64,000 nucleotides of DNA, taken from Paenibacillus prosopidis. Lineage in GTDB: Bacteria; Bacillota; Bacilli; Paenibacillales; Paenibacillaceae. A program made the position numbers and the translations under genes. The stretch is taken from contig NZ_QPJD01000012.1 in assembly GCF_003337375.1 (NCBI RefSeq), positions 62,001 to 126,000 on the forward strand, written 5' to 3'. Positions 9,310-16,899 of the stretch are shown here, one piece after another (within the stretch, counting starts at the first letter, position 1; each line of letters starts with the position of its first letter). The notes beneath the pieces were generated by a model. The model was not told the origin of the DNA and ran no database searches. It saw only the letters and a list, made by a program, of their open reading frames with translations.

Positions 9310-9342
9310 AAGACTACCTCCTTGGATTTAGGAGGTAGTCTT
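9310..9342 (-). terminator. Orphaned native terminator of groESL
   Basis: A 12-bp perfect stem (AAGACTACCTCC / GGAGGTAGTCTT) with a 9-nt loop and, on the minus strand, a run of T residues (9306-9311). It stands 86 nt beyond the position of the ancestral groEL stop codon at attL. With the prophage removed it would be the terminator of groEL; it is now 36.7 kb from that gene. Confidence 0.85.
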
Positions 9343-9429
9343 CACTTTAGAAAAAGTTTTTAACGTGACCAATTCTCAAACTGGACTGAAATAGTCTAGA
9401 CTACTTCACAAATGTAAGGTCTGAAACCC

Positions 9430-9446
9430 TACATCATTCCGCCCAT
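9430..9446. repeat. attL core (17-bp direct repeat)
   Basis: TACATCATTCCGCCCAT is identical to 46150-46166. On the minus strand it encodes the last GroEL residues (MGGMM) and the first two bases of a stop codon. The next base (9429) makes the ancestral stop TAG. Confidence 0.93.
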
Positions 9447-9588
9447 TTCGCAATCATGTTTTTTGCGTCCTTTTTCATCGGAATGTGTCCATGACTGGCA
9501 ATGGATTAACCCCTATTTGTCGTATATGTAGGATACGTTGAGATAGGTTTGTGACCACCGTGTGACCAAAGTGACCATTTGGGCCAAA
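9447..9588. promoter_or_regulatory. Left phage attachment arm with three integrase arm-type repeats
   Basis: Three copies of GTGACCA lie at 9551, 9562 and 9571, about 105-130 bp inside attL. The same heptamer followed by AA recurs near attR (46077 and 46088), as expected for arm-type integrase sites. The stretch between attL and these repeats holds no complete gene; a short minus-strand frame ending at the core (GHIPMKKDAKNMIAKWAE) resembles an integrase C-terminus. Confidence 0.6.
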
Positions 9589-9618
9589 AAATATCCCCAA
9601 ACTGTGTATAGTTGGGGA
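9589..9618 (-). terminator. Terminator at the end of the phage late operon
   Basis: CCCCAAACT ... AGTTGGGG forms an 8-bp stem with one bulge. The minus strand continues into ATATTTTTT. It directly follows the stop of the last leftward phage gene. Confidence 0.7.
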
Positions 9619-9810
9619 TTAAGAAACCGGTGGCTTCAACGTATGATAAACCGGTCGGTTACATTTGATGCACATATACGCACTAAACTGTTTACTGGGA
9701 TGGAGTACAGTGTTGAACCATAGGTGCTTGCCTTTGAGATTCACCTTGCATTCGCATAGGCCGTTTTTGTAGAGGTCGGCTGGTTTGATTGGTTCGGTCA
9801 TTTTTTTCAC
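9619..9810 (-). CDS. Small Cys-containing phage protein, last gene of the late operon
   Basis: 63 residues, no recognised family. It has a CxC near the middle (GLCECKV) and a CIKC near the C-terminus, spaced as in a small zinc ribbon. The GTG at 9810 overlaps the stop of the preceding gene; an ATG three codons in is an alternative. Its position after the lysis genes fits a late accessory protein. Confidence 0.55.
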   Translation of the reverse strand: MKKMTEPIKPADLYKNGLCECKVNLKGKHLWFNTVLHPSKQFSAYMCIKCNRPVYHTLKPPVS

Positions 9811-10130
9811 CTAAACAACATGATTAATGTTGCAAGCATTACCACAATTGTCATGATCCCGATTGCTTTTGTCCAATCTTTCATGACTTTATTTGATTCG
9901 TTACTAGAAATTATGCTGTAGTAATCTGTAAATCCATTAATCCCCATGACTCCCCTCCCGTATTTTTCAACAAGACGGTTCATATCTTTCGTGGTGACCT
10001 TATCTATTCCTTGTGTTTTGATAAAATCAAAAAGCTCAACATAGTGTAAACCATCACGTTCTTCTAATAGAAGCTTATCAAGATGGTCCTTGCGATCCGC
10101 AGCTGGTTTCATTAAATCTTCAATATTCAT
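9807..10130 (-). CDS. Phage protein with a C-terminal membrane anchor
   Basis: 107 residues: a charged, mostly helical soluble part and a hydrophobic C-terminal helix (IGIMTIVVMLATLIMLF). The ATG at 10130 has GGAGG six bases upstream; the longer frame from a TTG at 10175 lacks a good site. It lies after the amidase, beyond a terminator hairpin. Function is unknown; a tail-anchored lysis or superinfection protein is possible. Confidence 0.6.
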   Translation of the reverse strand: MNIEDLMKPAADRKDHLDKLLLEERDGLHYVELFDFIKTQGIDKVTTKDMNRLVEKYGRGVMGINGFTDYYSIISSNESNKVMKDWTKAIGIMTIVVMLATLIMLFR

Positions 10131-10177
10131 ATGTATCCTCCGTTTATTTCCATTTATCTCTATTATAGCAGACAAAT

Positions 10178-10206
10178 AAAAAAAGAGCTCCCATTACAGG
10201 AGCCCT
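10178..10206 (-). terminator. Terminator after the phage amidase gene
   Basis: AGGGCTCC / GGGAGCTCT stem (minus strand, one wobble) followed by seven T residues. It overlaps the amidase stop codon and separates the amidase from the two small genes downstream. Confidence 0.75.
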
Positions 10207-10946
10207 TCTGAACGCATAATGTCTGCTACCCTAGAAAGCTTGCGTATTGCCTCTTCCTGAAATTTCCCCGGTGCCGTAGCCTTTCCATAAAGATCATTCA
10301 CCCGTGTATTGAGTGCCGCGGCGTTTAAGAGTTGGCCTTGCAGGTTGTTAGCTAGTTCTTCTTCTAGTTCTAGTTTTATTTCCAATGCTGATACATCCTC
10401 TCGTACGTGATTCATGCCATATCCAGGACAATTGGTCGGAACAAGTTCCCCATGACCCTTAATTTTCTCAATAGCAGGTAATGCTTCCTTCAATATAATG
10501 ATTGCTACGTATAGCGCCCTTCTATCTTCTGGCGTTAACGTATCCCCATGAAAATAGTCCCCTGAGACGCACACATTGACCGTATAACCGTTGTTCGAAG
10601 CTACTCCGTATTCTCGTTGCTCAATGTCATTGCACCAGTATATGTTGCCATTGCGGATCCACAAATCATACGGAAAACCGGCATCGCCTTTTGGGTGGTT
10701 CTTTTTGGAATTTATATGGGCCGTGGCTATCCTCGAAGCAAGTTTAATGTCGCTGTATTTCGTCGTCATGCGCTTAGGGATAGCGTCATGGTGACATACA
10801 AGCGTATTTAGCACTTCATCATCTCTCACACCTGCCAGTTGCGTCCAAGTGTAATTAGGGTTAACCGGCAATTGATCGCGAATATCGATGAACTGAACGC
10901 CTTGGAAATCAGAGCTTAGGTTCGATGGGAACTTCAAAGTCATCAT
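10194..10946 (-). CDS. Phage endolysin, N-acetylmuramoyl-L-alanine amidase (Amidase_2 type)
   Basis: Cleaves the bond between muramic acid and the peptide stem at the end of the lytic cycle. The catalytic domain (about residues 30-185) has the zinc-ligand pattern of the T7-lysozyme/Amidase_2 family: VCHHDA, a GFPYDLWIRNGNIYWCND segment, and KGHGELVPTNCPG with the final Cys ligand. The C-terminal 75 residues are helical and charged, without a recognised wall-binding repeat. The ATG at 10946 has AAGGAG just upstream and overlaps the end of the holin-like gene by 38 nt. There is no signal peptide, so export depends on a holin. Confidence 0.88.
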   Translation of the reverse strand: MMTLKFPSNLSSDFQGVQFIDIRDQLPVNPNYTWTQLAGVRDDEVLNTLVCHHDAIPKRMTTKYSDIKLASRIATAHINSKKNHPKGDAGFPYDLWIRNGNIYWCNDIEQREYGVASNNGYTVNVCVSGDYFHGDTLTPEDRRALYVAIIILKEALPAIEKIKGHGELVPTNCPGYGMNHVREDVSALEIKLELEEELANNLQGQLLNAAALNTRVNDLYGKATAPGKFQEEAIRKLSRVADIMRSEGLL

Positions 10947-11130
10947 TTGGTTTCTCCTTCCCGGCTCTGCGCGCATCCACCGCCGATTCACCTACGATCC
11001 ACGTTGCTAATAGTCCGGCGAATGCAAGAACCGTTTCAGAATCGATACCAAGATCGAGACCGTCATTTGCGATGATAAGACCGGCACCGACAAGGGCCAA
11101 AATAAATTTACGTGATTTAAACTTTCTCAT
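10909..11130 (-). CDS. Holin-like protein with two membrane segments
   Basis: 73 residues: a basic start (MRKFKSRK), two hydrophobic segments (FILALVGAGLIIA and TVLAFAGLLATWIVG) and a charged tail, as in small class II holins. The ATG at 11130 follows GAGGAGGAAATTAATC, a strong ribosome site. The same frame is open upstream to 11496, so the gene is also the 3' part of a 195-codon frame. It directly precedes and overlaps the amidase. Confidence 0.7.
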   Translation of the reverse strand: MRKFKSRKFILALVGAGLIIANDGLDLGIDSETVLAFAGLLATWIVGESAVDARRAGKEKPNDDFEVPIEPKL

Positions 11131-11496
11131 GATTAATTTCCTCCTCGATTTTATGAATTTGGCGACACCGCGGACAATAGTATTCATTACTGAGTGCGAT
11201 ACCGATAAGCTTTCGTTTTTCTTCGCTGTAGACTCCGAATTTGTTGTTAAAGTAGCTGCATTCCATTCAATTCCCTCTTTCTTCATAATGGCATCAAGTT
11301 TTGACTCGATCCTAGCTTGATTCGATACATAGGTTGGATTAACTTCCTCGTCTTTGAACAGGTACGGCAGGTACCGCTTAAGCTTCCTCTTCATTGCACG
11401 CTGCTTGAGAATTAGAAAAAGCACAGCTGCAGCTGTTGACCAGCTTAAGCCGTGCTTTACAATGCTTTCGAATACTCCGATCGCGAAGTCGTACAT
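10909..11496 (-). CDS. 195-codon frame: membrane protein fused in frame to the holin-like gene
   Basis: The N-terminal part has one membrane helix (STAAAVLFLILK) followed by a basic cytoplasmic stretch, as in BhlA/holin-associated proteins of Bacillus phages. No stop separates it from the holin-like start at 11130, so either a 195-residue protein is made or the real first gene ended elsewhere and a small mutation removed its stop. Residues about 75-122 overlap a second frame (11117-11266) that looks genuinely coding. Translation of this middle segment in this frame is doubtful. Confidence 0.4.
   Translation of the reverse strand: MYDFAIGVFESIVKHGLSWSTAAAVLFLILKQRAMKRKLKRYLPYLFKDEEVNPTYVSNQARIESKLDAIMKKEGIEWNAATLTTNSESTAKKNESLSVSHSVMNTIVRGVAKFIKSRRKLIMRKFKSRKFILALVGAGLIIANDGLDLGIDSETVLAFAGLLATWIVGESAVDARRAGKEKPNDDFEVPIEPKL
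11117..11266 (-). CDS. 49-residue overlapping protein with a CPRC motif
   Basis: This frame differs from the larger frame across the same DNA. It starts at an ATG right after a TGA, has AGAGGG upstream, and ends 14 bases inside the holin-like gene. The product reads as a hydrophilic protein with YYCPRCRQIH near the end, a half zinc-ribbon. It looks more natural than the competing frame in this segment. No function is assigned. Confidence 0.5.
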   Translation of the reverse strand: MECSYFNNKFGVYSEEKRKLIGIALSNEYYCPRCRQIHKIEEEINHEKV

Positions 11497-11624
11497 ATAT
11501 TCACCTCTGCATCACCTGCATACCATAGTTTGCTTAATAGTTCTGGATCGTCGTGGTATAGCTGCTCTAAGGCTTGGTATGCAAAGGACGATACAACGCA
11601 TGATTCGTTCAAAACTTCAATCAA
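11457..11624 (-). CDS. Small hypothetical phage protein
   Basis: About 55 residues, acidic, no recognised family. A TTG at 11624 sits eight bases after GGAGG; an ATG two codons upstream is too close to that site. The 3' end overlaps the next gene by 40 nt, typical of packed phage genes. It lies just after a bidirectional terminator, at the start of the lysis group. Confidence 0.45.
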   Translation of the reverse strand: MIEVLNESCVVSSFAYQALEQLYHDDPELLSKLWYAGDAEVNICTTSRSEYSKAL

Positions 11625-11640
11625 TTGCATCACCTCCAAT

Positions 11641-11676
11641 AAAAAAAGCCACTCAATGAGTGACTTCACTTTTTTC
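11641..11676. terminator. Bidirectional hairpin flanked by A and T runs
   Basis: AAGcCACTC-AAT-GAGTGaCTT with seven A residues to the left and six T residues to the right. It separates the leftward lysis genes from the rightward small membrane-protein gene and could stop transcription in either direction. Confidence 0.6.
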
Positions 11677-11695
11677 TCGATATAACAGATAATGT
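11667..11695 (+). promoter_or_regulatory. Putative promoter of the rightward cargo gene
   Basis: TTCACT, 17 bp, GATAAT resembles a sigma-A promoter. It lies about 28 bp upstream of the ATG at 11723 and on the strand opposite to the late genes. Confidence 0.4.
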
Positions 11696-11722
11696 TAATA
11701 AACCAATAAGGAGTTGTTAACC

Positions 11723-11923
11723 ATGGTTGTAATTAAAAAAGTGTCGTTCGCTATTTTTACGATCGTATTCTGGGTAATGTTTATCGGTTCGTATTTTACA
11801 ACATCGGAACCGCCTGACGAATCCTATACTCTGACGCAACAAGACTATGAAGAAGGATACGACTATTACATTAACGGTATCGATCCAGACATTGACCAAA
11901 GCCAACAATACGGAGGACGGTAA
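11723..11923 (+). CDS. Small membrane protein on the opposite strand (moron candidate)
   Basis: 66 residues: an N-terminal transmembrane helix (VSFAIFTIVFWVMFIGSYF) and an acidic, Tyr-rich tail. The ATG has AAGGAG nine bases upstream. It is the only rightward gene in the late region and has its own putative promoter and its own terminator overlapping its stop codon. This is the classical layout of a prophage cargo gene expressed in the lysogen. No family is recognised. Confidence 0.65.
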   Translation: MVVIKKVSFAIFTIVFWVMFIGSYFTTSEPPDESYTLTQQDYEEGYDYYINGIDPDIDQSQQYGGR

Positions 11924-11943
11924 AAAACTACCGCCCTTTTTTT
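11915..11943 (+). terminator. Terminator shared by convergent phage genes
   Basis: GGaCGGTA / TACCGcCC stem followed by seven T residues on the plus strand. The stop codons of the rightward small gene (11921-11923) and of the leftward large gene (11928-11930) both lie within it. Confidence 0.75.
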
Positions 11944-14900
11944 ATGTCTGTTACTGATTTCGGCCTGTTACCCGTTTCCTGCTCAATGTAATCAATCAGT
12001 TCCATCAACCGCCGCAATTCTGCTTTCTTCTCATAAAAGTTTGTCTCGTTAATATCGTACCGCTTCAACATGTTCGTTATGCCGAACGCTGGCTTTGTTG
12101 CTGCTTCTTCTTTTTCTCGTTCTGTCTTTATTGTAGCTGCATTTAAAAACTGTCGGGCTGGATTTCCTCCCAATTGTCTCAGCGCATGATCCGTTTTTAC
12201 TGGTATTCCTCCAAGTGGAGTACCACCTCCAGGAACATTTAAACCCAATATTTTCTCAGGTATTTGCATCTTCTTCTGTTCGCCCTTGAATTGTTCAATA
12301 TCGCGGCCTTTGAACAGGTTATAATTCGTCCCCAATTCGATTGGTGTTTTAATAACTGGGCTGAGCGAATCTGCAAACAATTTAGCCGGTTCATTAAGCT
12401 TCGTTAAATCAGATAGCGGAAGGTTGAGACCTAACATCGATCCAGTACCTAGACCGTCACCACTTACCGGGAAAGCAAAGCTATTTTTGGTGAAGTCTGA
12501 TTCCTTTTCAGGATCCATGCCGAAATAGTTCTGCGCTTCTTCTTTAGCCTTGTTCACGTTCTCATATTTCAACGGATTGGTTACAAGCTGTTTAATCTGG
12601 AATGGAATGTTATTACGGCTCCATCTGTAGAATGGCACGGCACGAACAAACAATTCTCTCTCGGTTGGCGTTAAATCGGAATAATCGAATTGAACCTCTT
12701 TAACTTTATCCGCTGCCTGCCTTGGATTCATTCCTTTAGTTTCTCTCGCCCACTTATACAATGCAAATCGGTTAATTTGATCTATAGCCGTACCAAGCTG
12801 CTGAGAAGTTTTGAACACTCTTAACGGATTAATAGTGCCTAAACCCTTTTGCAACGCTGTGCGACTTTCATCTTTAACAACTTCCCTAAAAGCTTTTTCA
12901 GCATCGTTACCATGTCTTGCAAATTCAACAGCTAATTGAGAGTTAGAACCTAGACCCTGTTGTTTAAACTCGTTGTATAGAGGTGTGTTTTTGCTCCTTG
13001 CCAAAGCATTAGTCACATCTTTTGTAGCAGAAGCCGTATACTTTGCAATATCTACGGGATTCATGCCTCCAACATAATTATTGAACTTTGCGCCCAAATC
13101 GTTCCTAACGTGGTATTCAGGCGAAAGCAACGTAAGCTTTTTCCAGCCGCTTGTGGCGGCATCGTAAGCCTTTAGGAATGCGTGTATACCTTCATCACTA
13201 GTTAGCTTTTGATAGCGGTCTAACGCCTGTTTAACACCTGATGTTACGACATAATCGCCGCCAATTTCATCAGCCATAGCAGGATTTGTAGGATCATTCA
13301 AGAATTTATAATTATTTGTATTGATAACGGTCTGCCCATTTCCCGGAGCAGGACTTTTTCCCGGTACATATGGCCTTGCAAATTGCGGATTACTCAATAC
13401 TTCACGCCTGAAATTAACGGCATTACCGTATTCGATAAGCTTCTTTTGTCCTAGAGCGGAAGCAAAAAACGCATTTGGCTCGAAAAACTTTCGACCTATT
13501 TGTTCGTTTATATCTTCAACGCTTCCCGTTAATTTACGGGCTTTCAATATGCTCTTACTTGGGTTATTCATGCTTGCAGAAGAACGATCAACTGCATTAG
13601 GTTTGACTATTTTCCGGGCTGCTTGTTCCTCGGCGCTAAGTATGTGACGCATATACCCTTCAATTTCGCCTACAGGTATGCCGTTAGCAGTAGCCCATTG
13701 TCTAATATCATCATTGCTTTTGATTAAAGTATCAGCAGCCTGAACGATCTTAGCATCTGTTGTCATATCCCTGACTGGTCTAGGTATTTCCCTAGGAACC
13801 ATTACAGGATTCTTAGCGGCTTCTTTAATCGCTGCATTCTCATCAACTAATCGTTGAATATCTGCAATCTCCTGTTGTCCGGATGTTTTTCTAAGTTCTC
13901 TCAGTTCATCCAATTCAGCTTTGAAGTCTTTACTTCTTTGTAAGAGAAGATTGAAAGCAGGACTTGGAGATAATTGTTTGAACGTCCGATCTGTTGCAAG
14001 CTTCTGCATTTCTTCGGGTGTATAACTCTTTTTTCTAACCTTGGGCAAACCTAACTCAGTCCGCATATCGTCTATTTGTGCTTTTGTTTCATCCTGTATT
14101 TTAATAAGAAGATTAAGTGCAGGACTATTTGGCAAAAATCCGGGCATTACTTTAGGGTTGTTCAATGCTTTAGGATCAGTTTTTTGCAATGACTTTAACT
14201 TTTTATTTTCAATACTCATGAACATTCTGCGTAAAGCATTATCATTCTTATCCAAAGCTTGAGCGACTTCGGATATTTGTTTGTCCATGGCTTTGTTAGT
14301 CTCTCGTACACCTTGCCCAAGCTCTTTAATTCTCTGTTTATTGCCTATAATTTCGTTATCCAATTCTCGTTTACTTGTTGTTCTGCGGACACCATCAGGA
14401 AATTCGAACATAGGATTATCTTCAAACTGTCTCAAATCTTTTTCCATGATGCGCCCTACGTCTGTACCTGTATCCAAACCACCCGATTTTCTAGCGGCAT
14501 CAGTAATGCCTTTTAGGGCTTCATCTGTCATGTACCGAATATCGTTTTCAGTTTGAATGTAACGGTCTTTTAGGAAGGGGTCACTGCCGCCTGTTAACGT
14601 TTCATCCCATTTGTATTTAGGGACGAATATTCTTCCTAATGCGTCTTTTCCTGCTTCTAATGCGGGTTGAACTTTAGTTTCACGCAATGTTTTAAGAGGT
14701 GGAGCAACGCTTTCGGCAGCATCTAAACCTTTTTTGAACAGACCGCCAGTTTCCTTTACCGCACCGCCTATTAACTTCCCGGGTATAAGGTTGAGTGGAT
14801 CGGTAGCAACATCGGCAATGAATCCAGTTACAGCCTTCGTCGGCTTGTTTGTCACGCCCAATCCTTGCATTAAATCGGAACCTCTAACCTTTTGCTTACC

Positions 14901-15359
14901 AGTAAGACCCTTCATAAACGCGTCTTCCCGATCTGTAGGCGTTCCGTTAGCTGTCTTTAGTATTGCATCCATCCCACCAAACAAAGCCTGTTGAGGGCGA
15001 TTTAGAACGTCTAACGTATCAAAGAACCAGTTTTGATCCTGTGGCAAATTTAGAGCCTTTTCTACAGGATTCCGCTTATCCGGGTTTACCGCCCAACCTG
15101 AGTTTTCAATACGCAGCTTCGCATTAGCGATTGATCTATCTGTTGCGGCTGTGTCGAATGGGTTTGGCTTCATCAATGGGTTAGGCGCTAATGCATTTGT
15201 TGCAGGAGAAGAAGTTGAGGAAGGCTTGAACAGCCCTCCACCAGAACTTTTTTTGCTAGTACTCGCACTACTTGTGGAAGGATTGAACAAACCGCCGCTT
15301 GTCTTTTTCTTTTCTTCTTTTTTAGTACTGCTTGAATTGAATAATCCCGGCATGTTCAA
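11928..15359 (-). CDS. Large phage protein, polyvalent/internal-virion-like (1143 aa)
   Basis: The N-terminus carries three copies of a GLF(N/K) motif in Ser/Thr/Lys-rich linkers (within residues 1-50). Residues 50-330 are mixed; 330-560 are strongly charged and coiled-coil-like, with two related segments beginning NSPALNLLIKIQDE and SPAFNLLLQRSKDF. The C-terminal half (about 700-1000) contains a conserved-looking region, SGWKKLTLLSPEYHVRNDL ... VPFYRWSRNNIPFQIKQL, which I associate with large polyvalent-protein domains of phages and conjugative elements. Its place among the tail genes of a phage lacking a tape measure suggests a protein ejected with the DNA. This role is an inference. Confidence 0.65.
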   Translation of the reverse strand: MNMPGLFNSSSTKKEEKKKTSGGLFNPSTSSASTSKKSSGGGLFKPSSTSSPATNALAPNPLMKPNPFDTAATDRSIANAKLRIENSGWAVNPDKRNPVEKALNLPQDQNWFFDTLDVLNRPQQALFGGMDAILKTANGTPTDREDAFMKGLTGKQKVRGSDLMQGLGVTNKPTKAVTGFIADVATDPLNLIPGKLIGGAVKETGGLFKKGLDAAESVAPPLKTLRETKVQPALEAGKDALGRIFVPKYKWDETLTGGSDPFLKDRYIQTENDIRYMTDEALKGITDAARKSGGLDTGTDVGRIMEKDLRQFEDNPMFEFPDGVRRTTSKRELDNEIIGNKQRIKELGQGVRETNKAMDKQISEVAQALDKNDNALRRMFMSIENKKLKSLQKTDPKALNNPKVMPGFLPNSPALNLLIKIQDETKAQIDDMRTELGLPKVRKKSYTPEEMQKLATDRTFKQLSPSPAFNLLLQRSKDFKAELDELRELRKTSGQQEIADIQRLVDENAAIKEAAKNPVMVPREIPRPVRDMTTDAKIVQAADTLIKSNDDIRQWATANGIPVGEIEGYMRHILSAEEQAARKIVKPNAVDRSSASMNNPSKSILKARKLTGSVEDINEQIGRKFFEPNAFFASALGQKKLIEYGNAVNFRREVLSNPQFARPYVPGKSPAPGNGQTVINTNNYKFLNDPTNPAMADEIGGDYVVTSGVKQALDRYQKLTSDEGIHAFLKAYDAATSGWKKLTLLSPEYHVRNDLGAKFNNYVGGMNPVDIAKYTASATKDVTNALARSKNTPLYNEFKQQGLGSNSQLAVEFARHGNDAEKAFREVVKDESRTALQKGLGTINPLRVFKTSQQLGTAIDQINRFALYKWARETKGMNPRQAADKVKEVQFDYSDLTPTERELFVRAVPFYRWSRNNIPFQIKQLVTNPLKYENVNKAKEEAQNYFGMDPEKESDFTKNSFAFPVSGDGLGTGSMLGLNLPLSDLTKLNEPAKLFADSLSPVIKTPIELGTNYNLFKGRDIEQFKGEQKKMQIPEKILGLNVPGGGTPLGGIPVKTDHALRQLGGNPARQFLNAATIKTEREKEEAATKPAFGITNMLKRYDINETNFYEKKAELRRLMELIDYIEQETGNRPKSVTDIKKGR

Positions 15360-15364
15360 CCCTC

Positions 15365-16660
15365 CTATTTGTTAACTGTGGTGATCAAGTAGTTATACCC
15401 TTCAACGCCGTATTTATCGATGTATGCCTGTGCATTAGCCCGCAATGCTTCTCTTGCTTTAATAGGCTCCTGTACCATTGCTGCCGCATCTTCTGCAAAA
15501 TCTGGATCAGATTTATAGTCATAGTCTCCGGGGCTGTTTAGTTTTTGCTTAGCTAAATCGTTTGCAATTACATCTTGATCCTGTTGATACTTAAACTCTT
15601 TTTCTCTGAATGCTTGTTGAGCTATAAATTCTTTTTGATTCTGTTTTAAATTTGCCCATTGAAGACCTCTTGCTGCTGCCGCTTCTTTCATTTCTTGCTG
15701 GAAGTTCTTCTCTTGGAACGTATTCTCCCAAGCTTGTTGTGCCTTCTGCCAATCGAATTGCTTGGAGTTGAAGGTATTTTCCCATTCTTGTTGGCCTTTA
15801 GCGAATTCAAATTGACGATCGGATTCCAATACGCCCCGGTCAAATGCTCTATCTGATTCAAGCACCCCGCGGTCAAAGCTTTGATCTCTGAATTGATTAT
15901 CAAGCGCCTGTTGCCCTAACTGATTCGTTGTAGAGAGTAGGTTCCCAACGTCCCCCACCTGATCGCGGTATTGCTGGTATTGGTCGCTATACGTGTCTCT
16001 ATACCGCCCATAAGCCTGCTGAATCAACTGCGGTAGTATTTCATCACTCACGCGTCCGTACTCTCCCTGCTGGATTTGTGCGGCTCTATCGCCCATGATT
16101 GTACTGTTCAGAAGCCCGCGGCGGTTCATTTCTGCCATAGCGTTACCTGTAGCGGTCTGTGCATTCGCTCCTGCGCGTCGTAATGCGGCCTGATAAACAG
16201 GATCGGCTTCTGCATTATAGTTGAATTCCTGCGGCTTCGGCGCGCTACCTAGCATGCTTTCTAAGCGTGTGTACAAGTCCTGTTGCTTCTTCTGATTCTC
16301 TCGTTCGCGTATTTGCGATATAGCCTGTTTCAGTCTATCGCCGCTTGCAATCGACGAGCCATTCACAACCTTGTCAGGCTGCAGTACGTCCATTCCCCCA
16401 GCTGTGACCATGTTGCGGCCCTTGTCATAGCCGATATTGGTAAAGCCTGCGCCCTCTAATTCTCTACGTACATACGACTGACCGGGATCAAGCCGGAATG
16501 GTTGTTGTGCTGGTTGCGCCGGTTTTGGCTGTACCTGATTTTGAATAGATGTTTTGATTTGATTATATCGCTCCGTGTTTGCCGAATTGGTCGGCGCTAT
16601 TCCGGCAGCGGCTTTACGTTTCAGCTCAGCTTCAAGTTGTTCTGCTGTTAGTGCGGCCAT
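15365..16660 (-). CDS. Gln/Ala-rich helical structural protein with internal repeats
   Basis: 431 residues. The first 100 are Pro/Gln-rich with a short RRELEGAGFTNIGYDKGRN segment; the rest is mainly helical. Residues about 265-330 contain tandem repeats, FDRGVLESDRA / FDRGVLESDRQ, then WENTFNSKQFDWQKAQQ / WENTFQEKNFQQ. It lies immediately upstream of the 1143-residue gene (5 bp apart). Such composition is typical of internal virion or tail-interior proteins of short-tailed phages. No family is recognised. Confidence 0.6.
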   Translation of the reverse strand: MAALTAEQLEAELKRKAAAGIAPTNSANTERYNQIKTSIQNQVQPKPAQPAQQPFRLDPGQSYVRRELEGAGFTNIGYDKGRNMVTAGGMDVLQPDKVVNGSSIASGDRLKQAISQIRERENQKKQQDLYTRLESMLGSAPKPQEFNYNAEADPVYQAALRRAGANAQTATGNAMAEMNRRGLLNSTIMGDRAAQIQQGEYGRVSDEILPQLIQQAYGRYRDTYSDQYQQYRDQVGDVGNLLSTTNQLGQQALDNQFRDQSFDRGVLESDRAFDRGVLESDRQFEFAKGQQEWENTFNSKQFDWQKAQQAWENTFQEKNFQQEMKEAAAARGLQWANLKQNQKEFIAQQAFREKEFKYQQDQDVIANDLAKQKLNSPGDYDYKSDPDFAEDAAAMVQEPIKAREALRANAQAYIDKYGVEGYNYLITTVNK

Positions 16661-16673
16661 GATAACCCCTCCT

Positions 16674-16877
16674 TCAAAATGAAAATCCTATCGTGACATA
16701 CCACAATAGGATCGTGACAAAACATATCGAAACGAAATATACAGAAGTAAATAGCCAACGCCATTTCGTGAATATTCCTGCTATCTTTAAGTGAATCCGA
16801 CCAAATATGATACAAACGACAATAAGAATAGCGATAAACACCGCATTCCAGAGCATGGAGATTTGATCGACTGTCAT
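16674..16877 (-). CDS. Small protein with two membrane helices
   Basis: 67 residues: MTVDQISMLWNAVF, a hydrophobic helix (AILIVVCIIFG), a short basic loop, and a second helix (VYFVSICFVTILLWYV). The ATG at 16877 has GGAGGG upstream; the longer frame to 16940 overlaps the neighbouring gene and lacks a site. It could be a second holin or antiholin, or a virion membrane protein. Confidence 0.6.
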   Translation of the reverse strand: MTVDQISMLWNAVFIAILIVVCIIFGRIHLKIAGIFTKWRWLFTSVYFVSICFVTILLWYVTIGFSF

Positions 16878-16899
16878 GTTATCCCTCCTAATAAAAAAG

